Source of the DNA: Ottowia sp. | GTDB taxonomy: Bacteria; Pseudomonadota; Gammaproteobacteria; Burkholderiales; Burkholderiaceae_C | Direction of reading: 5' to 3' | Assembly: GCA_023228705.1 (NCBI GenBank) | Contig: JALOAS010000005.1 | Coordinates: 1 to 62,955, forward strand | DNA: 62,955 nt | Shown: piece by piece, positions 52,529-61,249 of the stretch | Layout of the letters: the number at the start of each line of letters is the position of its first letter | Numbering within the stretch: position 1 is the first letter of the stretch | Notes under the pieces: model-generated | What the model was told of the DNA's origin: nothing | Database searches by the model: none | Seen by the model: the letters and a program-made list of their open reading frames with translations, nothing else | Program-made: the position numbers and the translations under genes

Positions 52529-54055
52529 TCACTGCGGCTGCGCCGCCGTCAGGGTCTTGTAGACGCCGCAGCCCACGTACAGGTCTGCCACCCGCTGCAC
52601 GAACGACATCTTGTGCTGCACCGCGTTGGTCGCCGGGTTGGTGAACTCGTATTCGACCCAGCCCGGGCCCTGCTCCGCCTGCGTCACGATGTCGTGCAGC
52701 AGGCCGTTGCCGTCAACGCCCGCGACATCCTGCACCCGGGTGCCCACCTTGGCCGGGTTGCCACCAAAGGCCAGGTAGGTGCCGTTGCCGTCCAGTGCAA
52801 ACACATACATGTCGCGGTCGTGGTAAGGCTGGGCCGGGTCCGACAGGGTCTGCAGGTAGTTGCTGCGGTCAGGGCAGCTCCGGTGCAGGGACACCGCCTG
52901 CTGCACCAGCGCCACGGCCTCGTCTGCCGTGCCCTGCTGCAGCCGGAACGCCCTGACCGCCTCGGCCAACGTGCCGGCGCGCTCCTCGAGCGCGCGCGTT
53001 TGCAGCAACGCGTTGCCGGCCATGGTTGCGTTGTCGTGCGTGATCTCGTCAAGCTGGCGTACCGCGGAGTCGATTTCGGCCAAGCCCGCGCTCTGGCTGC
53101 TGGCCGAATCGGCAATCTCGCCGACGTTGCCCGCAACGCTGTGCACGCCTTCCACCACCGATGCAAAGCCGGCGCCGGCGGAACGAATCTGCTCGACGCT
53201 GGATTCCACCTGCTGCACCGCACCGCTGATCAGGTCGCGGATCTGGCGCGCTGCCTCGGCCGAGCGCCCGGCCAGTGCACGGACCTCGGAGGCAACCACC
53301 GCAAAGCCGCGGCCCTGCTCGCCGGCGCGCGCGGCTTCCACCGCCGCGTTCAGCGCCAGGATGTTGGTCTGGAAGGCAATGCTGTCGATGGTGCCTATGA
53401 TCTCGCCCATGCGGTTGGCGTCCTGCTGGATCTGGTCTATGGCCTGCACCGCGTGCTCCATCACCTGCGCGCCGGTGTCTGCCGCCTGCAGCAGGTCCTT
53501 GATGCGCGCGGCCGCGGCGGCGGCGGCCTGCGCGTTGCCGGTCACGGCTTCTGAAAGCTGCGCCACGCTGGCACCGGTTTGCGCCAGGCTGGACGCCTGC
53601 TCCTCGCTGCGCGTGGCCAGCTCCAGGTTGTTGCTGGTCAGGTTGCGCCCGGCTTGCGCCACCAGCGCTGCGTTGCTGCGGATATTGGCCACCATGGCAG
53701 ACAGGGTCAGCAACATGCGGTCCAGCTCCCGCCCGATGCCGGTCAGCTCGTCGCGGCCGTCCAGCCCGCTCAGGCGACGCAGGTCACCGGCCGCCGCGTG
53801 ATCCATGGTCTGGTCAAGCCACCTCAGCACCCCGCTCACGTTGGCCCAAAGCGCCAGTGCCAGGTAGAGCATGACACCAATGGCCAGCGCACACCAGGTC
53901 CACACGGCGGCCGCAGACGGCTGCGGCCTGGCCAGCAGCAGCGCCGCAACGACCAGCGACAGGCAGCCAAAGCCCGCCAGCAGGGCCAGCTTGCCACCCA
54001 GGCGCAGGCGGCGCAGGATCCAGATTCCGGGGGTGAGAAGAAATGTGTGTTGCAT
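52529..54055 (-). CDS. Methyl-accepting chemotaxis protein with C-terminal cache-like domain
   Basis: 508 residues. Two adjacent membrane helices (about 20-43 and 51-78) leave almost no periplasmic loop. A HAMP-like piece and a long coiled coil follow. The MCP tip reads IDSIAFQTNILALNAAVEAARAGEQGRGFAVVASEVR, intact. After the coiled coil, the last 130 residues (for example DRDMYVFALDGNGTYLAFGG and GWVEYEFTNPATN) look like a single-cache sensor, placed at the C-terminus and so in the cytoplasm. AGGAG lies 6 nt before the ATG. The order signalling domain then sensor is unusual. Confidence 0.88.
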   Translation of the reverse strand: MQHTFLLTPGIWILRRLRLGGKLALLAGFGCLSLVVAALLLARPQPSAAAVWTWCALAIGVMLYLALALWANVSGVLRWLDQTMDHAAAGDLRRLSGLDGRDELTGIGRELDRMLLTLSAMVANIRSNAALVAQAGRNLTSNNLELATRSEEQASSLAQTGASVAQLSEAVTGNAQAAAAAAARIKDLLQAADTGAQVMEHAVQAIDQIQQDANRMGEIIGTIDSIAFQTNILALNAAVEAARAGEQGRGFAVVASEVRALAGRSAEAARQIRDLISGAVQQVESSVEQIRSAGAGFASVVEGVHSVAGNVGEIADSASSQSAGLAEIDSAVRQLDEITHDNATMAGNALLQTRALEERAGTLAEAVRAFRLQQGTADEAVALVQQAVSLHRSCPDRSNYLQTLSDPAQPYHDRDMYVFALDGNGTYLAFGGNPAKVGTRVQDVAGVDGNGLLHDIVTQAEQGPGWVEYEFTNPATNAVQHKMSFVQRVADLYVGCGVYKTLTAAQPQ

Positions 54056-54112
54056 CTGTTGCTCCTGTTGTGCGGCAGCCCGTCGGCGTGCCTCCTGCCG
54101 TCTTCCTGCGCG

Positions 54113-54343
54113 TCAGCCGCGCCTGAGACCGTCCTGCGTCCGGGGCGTGGCAACGCCGGTGATGAGGCCGCTGCCGCTGGCCTCGGCCGGAATCACCTGG
54201 CTCCAGTCCAGCCGGGCGATGTCCTCCACCGACGCCACCACGAACGCTTGCGTGCTGCGTGCTTACTTGGCGCGGATCATCAGGCTGGGCTCGGCGTCCA
54301 GTCGGCAGCCGACCACGTCCGGCAGGTCAGGGACCGGGATCAT
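54113..54343 (-). pseudogene. Small gene interrupted by an in-frame stop
   Basis: From ATG 54343 the translation MIPVPDLPDVVGCRLDAEP runs 26 codons to TAA (54263-54265). The same frame continues for 49 codons as STQAFVVASVEDIARLDWSQ and on to TGA 54113. Composition and codon use look coding on both sides of the stop, so a single change seems to have broken a gene of about 76 residues. The family is not recognised. The rest of the gap, 54344-54691, shows no gene. Confidence 0.4.
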
Positions 54344-54691
54344 CCCAGAATCCGCAGTTGACCGCTTGTTTTCTTTGGCAGCTATTTGTTATTGCTCGAG
54401 TTTTTGCGTTTTTCAATGTCCCCCCCATCAGATGAAGACGCTACGGGCCTGTGGTGCCGCTGTCGCGCCGCGTCACCCATATCGACCGGCGGCGGTAAAA
54501 CTTGACCTTGCGCATCGCTCCTGCGCGCGGCGATCGATCGTCCGACCCGTGCACACAACGGCGGCTCGCGCTGTTTTGGTACGCTTGCGCTGATGCTGCC
54601 GTTGTGCGCCGCACGGGAGCGAGTTGACCGGCACTTGCACCGGCGCAGTGTGCGCCAGTCAACATATCCCCATCTGCAACCGACCACAGCC

Positions 54692-57532
54692 ATGACCACG
54701 AAAACCGCACGACGCGCAAAAAGCAAACGCAGACCCCGGCAGCCACCCATTGGCGAAGGCTGGCGCACCACCGACGCCGATGAAGTCGAGCGCCGGCGCC
54801 GGCGCGCTGCCACCGAAAAGCCGCAGGTCCGGGCGCAGGACGGGCGCGCGTATTACGGCGCCTACCGGGTCGCATCGGCGTCCACGACAGGCGCGCGCCG
54901 CGTCGAATGGCGCAGTGCCGATCGCCCCATCAACTCCTGCGATTGCCCGGATTACAGCGTCAACGGCTTGGGCACGTGCAAGCATGTCGAGGCGGTGCGG
55001 CTGCATCTGCAGGCCCGGCGGCCACCGGCGCGACGCAGCGTATCGGAAATCCACCTCGACCGCAGCCGGCAATACGAACAGGGCCCGGTGGTGCGCGTGC
55101 TGTGGGCCAGCGGGCTGGCCGCGAGCGATCCCATCCGGCAGGCAGCCGGGCCATTTTTTGCCGCCGACGACAGCCTGCTGGGCGACCCCGCCGATGCCGT
55201 CCCGGCGCTGCAGCGTGCGCTGCACGAGGCGGGGCTGACATCCCGGCAGGTGCGGCTTTCGGCGCACCTGGCGCCCTGGCTCGAGCGGCTGCAGCAGCGC
55301 CGGCGACAGCAGGCCGACCGCGCGCACTTTTTGAGCGATGTGGCCACGGGCAAGCGCACGCTGGACATCGTGCGCCACCGGCTCTATCCGTATCAGCAAG
55401 AGGGGGTGTTGCACCTGGCATTCGGCGGCCGCGCCATCCTGGCCGACGACATGGGGCTGGGCAAGACGGTGCAGGCGGTGGCGGCCTGTGAGCTGCTGCG
55501 TCGCCTGGGCCGTGCCGGGCGCGTGCTGGTGGTCAGCCCCGCGTCGCTGAAAACCGAGTGGCAGGAACAGATCGCGCGCTTTGCGGACCTGCCGGCGCAG
55601 ATCATCCGCGGCCCGCGCCCGCAGCGGTTGCAGCAGTACCGGGAGCCGGCCTTTTTCAACCTGGCCAACTACGAGCAGATCCTGTACGACGGCGCCGACA
55701 TCCAGCGCCTGCTGGCGCCGGACATCATCATCCTTGATGAAGCGCAGCGCATCAAGAACTGGCAGACCAGGACCGCCGATGCGGTCAAGCGGCTCGCCAG
55801 CCCCTACGCCTTCGTGCTCACCGGCACGCCGCTGGAGAACCGCATCGACGAGGTCTATTCCATCGTCCAATTCGTCGATCCGCACATTTTCGGGCCGCTG
55901 TTTCGCTTCAACCGCGATTTTCATGAACTCGACGAACGCGGCCGGCCGGTCGGCTACAAGAACCTGGACCAGATGCACCGGCGCCTGCGCCCCATCCTGT
56001 TGCGCCGGCGCAAGTCGGACGTGGAAGGCGAGCTGCCGGAGCGCACCGTCAACACGTATTTCGTCGCCATGCATCCGGAGCAGCGGGTCCGCTACGACGA
56101 ATACAGCGTCGCGGTGGCGCGCCTGCTGCACGCGGCGCGCAGGCGCCCGCTGCGGCCGGAGGAATTCCAGCGCCTGCAGCAAAAACTGGCCTGCATGCGC
56201 ATGCTGTGCGACACGCCCTACATCCTGGACGCAGATTGCCGCATCTCGCCCAAGCTCCAGGAGCTGGTCCGCATCCTGGATGACCTGCTGGCCGAGCACG
56301 ACAACAAGATCATCATTTTTTCGGAATGGACGCGCATGCTCGAGCTGGTGCGCGAGCAGTTGCAAAAAACCGGCACCGGCCACGCCCTGCACACGGGGCA
56401 GGTGCCCCAGGACAAGCGCCGCGTCGAGATCAACCGCTTCAAGCAGGATGCGGCCTGCCGCGTGCTGCTGAGCAGCGACGCTGGCGCCACCGGCCTGAAC
56501 CTGCAGGCGGCCAACGTCGTCATCAACCTGGACCTGCCGTGGAACCCGGCGCGGCTGGAGCAGCGCATCGCGCGCGCCTGGCGCAAGCACCAAAAGCGCC
56601 ACGTCAGCGTCATCAACCTGGTCTGCGAAAACAGCATCGAGCACCGCATCCTGCACCTGCTGGAGCAAAAGCGATCGCTTGCCGACGGCGTGCTCGACGG
56701 CGCGGGCGAGGCCCGAATGGCGCTGCCCTCGAGCCGCAAGATGCTGATCGAGCGACTGGAAGCGCTGGCAGAAACCCGCCTTGCAGGGCAGCCGGCAGCC
56801 GCCGCCCATGCCGAATCCGAACCCGCGCCGCCCACCCTGCAGGACCTGCCCGGCGAGCTGCAGGCGCGCCACCCGCAGGCGCTGGACGCACTGGCGCTGT
56901 ATGCGGCCGGCGACGATGCGCGACCGACGCTTTTTGCGGTGGTCGACGGCGACGCACGGGCGCACGCCGACGTCCTGGCCGCAGCCGCCAACCGCACCGC
57001 CGAACGTCCGGAAATGCAGGTGATAGACCGCCAGACCATGGCCGCCATCGAACGCCTGGCCCGAGCGGGCATCGTGTCGATCAACACGCCGGCGCAGCTT
57101 CTGCATGGCCGCTGGCCGCAACCGGCGTCCACGGCCGACGCGCCAAATGGCGGCCAGGCGCTGCGGCTCAAGGCCGCGCGCCAGCGCCTGGCCGGCGCCG
57201 AGCGCAAACTGGGCATGGCCCGCGTCCTGGCCGAAGGCGGCTACGCCGCCGACACCTGCGCCCCCATGACCCAGGCGCTGGAAGAAGCCCTGGGCGCACT
57301 GGCTGACAGCATGGACAGCGGCCTGACGGCACCGATTCCGCTCGCCCGCATCCACGCCGAGCTGGCGCCACGCGCCGGGCTCGACGGCAACACCGTCGCG
57401 CTGCTTGCCATCCTGCGCGAAACCCCGTCGGCGCCGCCGGCAGGCGCGCTGGCGCTGGTGGCCGGTACCCTGGAAGCCATCGGTACGGCGCTCGAGCGGC
57501 AGGCACTCAACCTGGGTTCAAACGATCCCTGA
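54692..57532 (+). CDS. SNF2-family DEAD/DEAH-box helicase with SWIM zinc finger
   Basis: 946-residue Snf2/RapA-like DNA translocase. The basic N-terminus is followed by a SWIM zinc finger, CDCPDYSVNGLGTCKH, near residues 83-98. The helicase core has Walker A ADDMGLGKTVQA, motif II DEAQRIKN, motif III VLTGTPLENR, and the second RecA domain with SSDAGATGLNLQAAN and the arginine motif RAWRKHQKRHV. The final 300 residues include a helical ARQRLAGAERKLGMARVLAEGG block, like a HEPN-type helical bundle. ATG 54692 is chosen as the first Met before the basic segment. Role in repair, transcription recycling or defence cannot be decided. Confidence 0.88.
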   Translation: MTTKTARRAKSKRRPRQPPIGEGWRTTDADEVERRRRRAATEKPQVRAQDGRAYYGAYRVASASTTGARRVEWRSADRPINSCDCPDYSVNGLGTCKHVEAVRLHLQARRPPARRSVSEIHLDRSRQYEQGPVVRVLWASGLAASDPIRQAAGPFFAADDSLLGDPADAVPALQRALHEAGLTSRQVRLSAHLAPWLERLQQRRRQQADRAHFLSDVATGKRTLDIVRHRLYPYQQEGVLHLAFGGRAILADDMGLGKTVQAVAACELLRRLGRAGRVLVVSPASLKTEWQEQIARFADLPAQIIRGPRPQRLQQYREPAFFNLANYEQILYDGADIQRLLAPDIIILDEAQRIKNWQTRTADAVKRLASPYAFVLTGTPLENRIDEVYSIVQFVDPHIFGPLFRFNRDFHELDERGRPVGYKNLDQMHRRLRPILLRRRKSDVEGELPERTVNTYFVAMHPEQRVRYDEYSVAVARLLHAARRRPLRPEEFQRLQQKLACMRMLCDTPYILDADCRISPKLQELVRILDDLLAEHDNKIIIFSEWTRMLELVREQLQKTGTGHALHTGQVPQDKRRVEINRFKQDAACRVLLSSDAGATGLNLQAANVVINLDLPWNPARLEQRIARAWRKHQKRHVSVINLVCENSIEHRILHLLEQKRSLADGVLDGAGEARMALPSSRKMLIERLEALAETRLAGQPAAAAHAESEPAPPTLQDLPGELQARHPQALDALALYAAGDDARPTLFAVVDGDARAHADVLAAAANRTAERPEMQVIDRQTMAAIERLARAGIVSINTPAQLLHGRWPQPASTADAPNGGQALRLKAARQRLAGAERKLGMARVLAEGGYAADTCAPMTQALEEALGALADSMDSGLTAPIPLARIHAELAPRAGLDGNTVALLAILRETPSAPPAGALALVAGTLEAIGTALERQALNLGSNDP

Positions 57533-57570
57533 TCCGCCAGCCCGCTGTTCCTTCACGTCGCGCTTCAAGA

Positions 57571-57592
57571 AGTGGGTGTCCGTTATCCCACT
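57571..57592. repeat. REP-like palindrome, GTGGGTGTCCGTTATCCCAC
   Basis: GTGGG and CCCAC close a stem around TGTCCGTTAT (57573-57592). CTTCAAGAAGTG precedes it. Related strings are at 52481 (ATGGGTGTCCGTTGTC), 58758 (CTTCAAGAAGTGAGTGCCC) and 60231 (GTGGATGGATGTCTGTTGTC), close to the two RAYT-like fragments. Confidence 0.5.
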
Positions 57593-57672
57593 GCTGTCAG
57601 CTTTCCGGGCTCAACGAACGCCAGCAGAAGATCATCGTTGACCCAGGAATGAGGCCTGGCTGGACGGCCTTT

Positions 57673-58020
57673 CTATGCGTTCCCCATTCGCAGCGCGGCC
57701 AGCGTCAGTTCGGGCGCCTGATCCAGAATTTTGAACAATGCCTTGGCAGCACCCGTGGGGCTGCGCGTGCCCTGCTCCCAATTTCGGATGGTCTCCAGGG
57801 GCACGTTGATTTGCGCAGAGAAATCCGCTTGGCTCAAACCCAGCCGCTTGCGTACGCGGCGCACGTAGCGTGCCATATCCTGACGCGCCGCCGCATCGTC
57901 CTGCGCGGCGTGCGCTGCAATATCTGCATCAGTTGTGGCATCCAGCCGCTCGGGGTCAACCCGGCCCGTTGTCATGGTGTCAGGGCCGGAAGGGTCAATC
58001 GTGACTCGTATGGTTTTCAT
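57673..58020 (-). CDS. HTH (XRE-type) antitoxin of a BrnT-like toxin-antitoxin pair
   Basis: 115-residue protein with a C-terminal helix-turn-helix: LGLSQADFSAQINVPLETIR, then NWEQGTRSPTGAAKALFKIL. The N-terminus MKTIRVTIDPSG is a strand that would mediate dimerisation or toxin contact. It overlaps the end of brnT by 26 bp, the usual toxin-antitoxin coupling. It should bind its own promoter. Intact, although its toxin is frameshifted. Confidence 0.82.
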   Translation of the reverse strand: MKTIRVTIDPSGPDTMTTGRVDPERLDATTDADIAAHAAQDDAAARQDMARYVRRVRKRLGLSQADFSAQINVPLETIRNWEQGTRSPTGAAKALFKILDQAPELTLAALRMGNA

Positions 58021-58277
58021 GGCGCTTCACCTCTCTGGAATTGGCCTGGCGTGCAGAAATGATGCGAACAACGCCTTTTCCCGGGGTGTAGACCACGACG
58101 AACAAGCGCCCGTCAATCTGGCCAGCAAGTTGGTAACGGCCTTCTCCATATGGACATCGCGTATCTTGCTGAATCACCCGATCAGGATCAAAAAAAAGCC
58201 CGGGCCGCGTACGCAAAATCAAATCCGCGCTCAACGCAGCATGCCTCGCTCTTTGTCTTGTCCCACTCAAACTCCAT
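57995..58277 (-). pseudogene. brnT: BrnT-family RNase toxin, frameshifted at a T8 run
   Basis: From ATG 58277 the product opens MEFEWDKTKSEACCVERGFD, a BrnT N-terminus, but reaches TGA (58188-58190) after 29 residues. The next frame continues with FFDPDRVIQQDTRCPYGEGR, QIDGRLFVVVYTP and VVRIISARQANSREVKRHE, the BrnT core and C-terminus. The shift falls in a run of eight T on the minus strand (58190-58197); seven would restore one open frame of about 93 codons. It is therefore inactivated, phase-variable, or a sequencing error. Confidence 0.8.
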
Positions 58278-58357
58278 GGGCAATCATCGCCCTCTGGGCT
58301 ATGTTTGACAAATGACCCTTGCACAAGCTCCGCTGCCGTCCAAAATGGCCTCTGAAT

Positions 58358-58678
58358 TCAGCGTACCAGCATCCGTCGCGCTGTCCGCTGCCCATGCAGG
58401 AACCACCGCTGCTGCCGCGCACACAGCCACGCCGTCGCCCGCGGCGCACCCACCGCCACGCCAACGCGCTCCAGCAGGTGGCAGGCCATGTCGGCAAACG
58501 CCATCGCCTTGCAGCCCCAGCCGGTGCAAGAGCGCCGGTCATATCGCGGCCACGTCCCGTGGTTGTCCGGCCGCACCAGCCGGCCCGTCCAGTCCGCCAG
58601 CTCGGCATGGATCTGCGGCCAGCGCCGATCCCAGGGCGCGTCAAGCCAGGCTGACGGGGCGGAGCGGGAGCGCGTCAT
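58358..58678 (-). pseudogene. RAYT-like (REP-associated) transposase C-terminal fragment
   Basis: Encodes a piece homologous to the C-terminus of the degenerate transposase at 60258-61080: shared are AELxxWTGRxVRPDxxG, MAFADMACHLLER and ARQQRxxLHGQR. Frame shifts are evident between the first and second block. No catalytic HUH or Tyr motif remains. The DNA itself is clearly similar between 58375-58640 and 60290-60550, a decayed duplication. Confidence 0.65.
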
Positions 58679-58803
58679 GGCGAAGCTCCCGGGTGAAATG
58701 AAGAAAACGATGCGGATGCGACAAAAGCGTCACAGGGACCCCTTGTCCCACCTGGCCTTCAAGAAGTGAGTGCCCTTGAGCCGCGTCTTTGCTGGTTTCG
58801 CAC

Positions 58804-59226
58804 TCAGTTGGGTTTGCCGCCGCCGCGAATCGTTGCCACCTCGGCGGGTGTCACGTGTTTTGCCTGATTGCCCCAGGATGAGCGCTCCCAGTTGATCAGA
58901 TCCGCCGCTTCCACATCATTGAGGTTGCTGCCAAACGGCGGCATGAAGCCGTCGTACTTGGCGCCATTGATGGTCAGCGGCCCTTGTGCGCCATGCAGGA
59001 CGGTTTCAATTTGCCGTGTGGGATCCGGGTTCGTGACAGCCGGGTTTCCCTTGAGCGGAGGGAACGCCCCCGGGACGCCAAGGCCGGTATCCTGGTGACA
59101 TGCGGCGCAGGTTTCGCCGTAGAGCTGTTGGCCGTGGTCGGCGTTGTATTGATATTCCGCTGCGGACGCGTAACTTGCCAGCCCCAACGCCAGCGCTGCG
59201 GCAATCGGCAAATCAATGTATTTCAT
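58804..59226 (-). CDS. Class I c-type cytochrome, periplasmic
   Basis: 140 residues. Signal peptide MKYIDLPIAAALALGLASYASA, then the heme motif CAACH near residue 42 and a distal Met in DGFMPPFGSNLND. AGGAG lies 6 nt before ATG 59226; a longer frame upstream has no such site. The domain is a compact monoheme cytochrome. It follows an unknown secreted protein gene by 135 bp on the same strand and is probably its electron-transfer partner. Confidence 0.87.
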   Translation of the reverse strand: MKYIDLPIAAALALGLASYASAAEYQYNADHGQQLYGETCAACHQDTGLGVPGAFPPLKGNPAVTNPDPTRQIETVLHGAQGPLTINGAKYDGFMPPFGSNLNDVEAADLINWERSSWGNQAKHVTPAEVATIRGGGKPN

Positions 59227-59361
59227 GGAATGCTCCTGCGCAGCAAGCTGCCCCACACCAAAACCGGCGCGCAAACGGCTGCGTTCTGTTCCCGGTTGCC
59301 AATCCCGACCCGCCATGCAAACGCGTGAACCGCGTTTGCATGGTTGCAGGGAAATCACGCG

Positions 59362-59997
59362 TCAGTGGAGCGAGGCAAGTTTGACGTCTTTCATGTCCAG
59401 CGCCTGGGCCACGTCGAACATGGCCTGATTGAGGAGCTTGTGCGTGTTGCCGTCGGCCTCGTGTCCAAACTGCGCGTCTATGTCCGCCATGACCTGGTTA
59501 TGCAGCTTGTGCGAAATGGCCTGATCAAACATGTAACCGGCCCAGAAAGTCCCATCGGGCGCGGTGCCAGCTTGTACCAGCGCCTTGGCCAGGGCTTTCC
59601 CCTCCAGGTCAGCAGGTGGCGGCAACTTGATGCCCGCTTCGGTCGCGCGTTTCAAGCTGTCCTTGATGGCAAAGGTCATCCCGTTGATGAAACCGTCGAC
59701 ATCCTCCTTGCCGTACTGCTTGGTCAGCTTGGCCACTTCGGCATCCACGGTTTTTGCGCCCAGCATGGCAACCAGTGCGGTGGAAAACTTGAAGTCGGCT
59801 GCGCCACCGCCGGCCTTGACCAATGCCGCAGTGGCGGCGAGCGCCGGTTCACCGTTGTAGACGGGGCCGCCGAACCAGTTGGTGGCGGTGTTGGACGTGG
59901 CCATCGTGGTCGCGCTGTCCGTGGCAGCAAACGCCGGTGCTGACAGGGCCATCGCCGCTGCAATCGCCGCGGCAAGTGTTGTGTGAGCAAGCTTCAT
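59362..59997 (-). CDS. Unknown secreted protein next to a cytochrome c gene
   Basis: 211 residues with a clear Sec signal peptide (KLAHTTLAAAIAAAMALSAPAFA). The mature part is helical and rich in Ala, Lys and Asp. Notable segments are TATNWFGGPVYNGEPALAAT, FWAGYMFDQAISHKLHNQVM and a late HEADGNTHKLLNQAMFDVAQ with several histidines that could bind metal. AGGAG lies 6 nt before ATG 59997. I do not recognise the family. A palindrome GACGGCGTACGTCGTC (60018-60033) lies just upstream. Pairing with a cytochrome suggests a periplasmic redox role; inference. Confidence 0.72.
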   Translation of the reverse strand: MKLAHTTLAAAIAAAMALSAPAFAATDSATTMATSNTATNWFGGPVYNGEPALAATAALVKAGGGAADFKFSTALVAMLGAKTVDAEVAKLTKQYGKEDVDGFINGMTFAIKDSLKRATEAGIKLPPPADLEGKALAKALVQAGTAPDGTFWAGYMFDQAISHKLHNQVMADIDAQFGHEADGNTHKLLNQAMFDVAQALDMKDVKLASLH

Positions 59998-60257
59998 CTT
60001 GGACTCCTTTGCGTTGTGACGGCGTACGTCGTCAAGCAATTGAAAGTCTGTGCTCATTCAAGAAGCCCTGAACGGATATGAAGTATTGGGCGCGCGGCTG
60101 CAAGCGAGCGTCCACCAGAATGCCGAAATCGGTTGTGCCCACGCTGCGCGTGGCTCGGTGCCAAAGCGATGCGTGCATCGGTGCCTGGCAAGAGAACAGG
60201 AAGATAGAGTGTCCTTTGTCTTCTCTTTGGGAAGTGGATGGATGTCTGTTGTCCGCT
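59998..60257. other. Gene-free stretch with palindromic and REP-like sequence
   Basis: Holds the near-perfect palindrome GACGGCGTACGTCGTC at 60018-60033, possibly regulatory for the secreted-protein gene, a GCGTGG/CCACGC-type hairpin near 60145, and GTGGATGGATGTCTGTTGTC near 60231, related to the REP-like strings around the transposase fragments. No gene. Confidence 0.45.
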
Positions 60258-61080
60258 CTATCCTCGATTCATGAGCTGTTGTTGCAACATACGCTGCGCC
60301 GCCCGCTGCCCATGCAGGGAGCGCCGCTGCTGCCGCGCGCACAGCCGCGCCATCGCCCGCAGCACGCCCACCGCCACGCCAACAAAGCGCTCCAGCAGGT
60401 GGCAGGCCATGTCGGCAAACGCATCGCCCTGCAATCCCAGCCGCTGCAGGATGGCCGGTTGTGCAGCTTTGATATGCCCACGCTTGTCCGGCCGCACCTG
60501 CCTTCCGGTCCACTCCACCAGCTCGGCATACTCCTGCCAGCCAAACGGAATCGCCCACGGCACTTCACCCCGCGCATCAAACGGCATCAGCGGCGCCTGC
60601 GCTGGTGCCTCAGCTGCCTTGCCGGGGGCGGCTGCCGGGCGCGTATCGGCCGCTGCCGCCTGCACCGCAGCCCCGCCTGCCTGCACCTGCCGCAGCCGCT
60701 CCTGAATCGATGTGTGATCTGATTCCTCCGGCGTGCCGGCCATGCCCGTGCGCACCGGGTTCAGGTCCACGTACGCCATTGCCGCCAGCACCGCTTTTTC
60801 ATCCAGCAGCGCCTGGCTCTTGAAGCGCCCCTCCCAGAACCGGCCCGTGCAGCCGTCCTCGGCATTGGCCATGCGCGCCACCGTCTCGTTGAGCCGGCGC
60901 ATGAACCAGGACAGATCGGCCAGCCGCTCCCGATAAGTAGCGGCCATCGAGGCCACCATCGCCAATTCGGCATCACCCATCCTGGCCCGCGCCTGCGGCA
61001 GGAGAAACCGCTGCACCAGCAGCGGCCCGGCAAAGACCTGCGTCCAGCGCACAAGCACCTCCTTGTCACTCCAGCAGGCA
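60258..61080 (-). pseudogene. RAYT/IS200-like transposase, N-terminus lost
   Basis: The frame encodes the central and C-terminal parts of a large RAYT-type transposase: WSDKEVLVRWTQVFAGPLL, RLADLSWFMRRLNETVARMA, NAEDGCTGRFWEGRFKSQAL, MAYVDLNPVRTGMA and PEESDHTSIQERL. The N-terminal HUH region of about 120 residues is absent; upstream translation is unrelated. The protein would be inactive. Remaining frame is open, so decay is recent or the gene was cut by recombination at a neighbouring repeat. A second, more decayed piece lies at 58358. Confidence 0.78.
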
Positions 61081-61249
61081 GCGCGGTCTGCTGCGCAAAG
61101 CGCGCCAGGACTTGACCACCGCGGCGCTCGTTCGTCGCAAGCGACGAGCGCCACCGTGGACAAGTCCGCAAACCGCCTTGCACACAAAAATACAGATACT
61201 CCCCAACATACAAGGAGGCCAGCCCCCTGGCCGATGGGATGGTTGAGCG

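Noticed and set aside
54500..54530. Second CueR-like promoter (ACTTGACCTTGCGC)
   Set aside because: It shares the TTGACCTT start but lacks the second half of the dyad and a -10 at 19 bp.
54659..57355. 898-codon minus-strand frame opposite the helicase
   Set aside because: Antisense to the SNF2 helicase, with random GC-rich composition.
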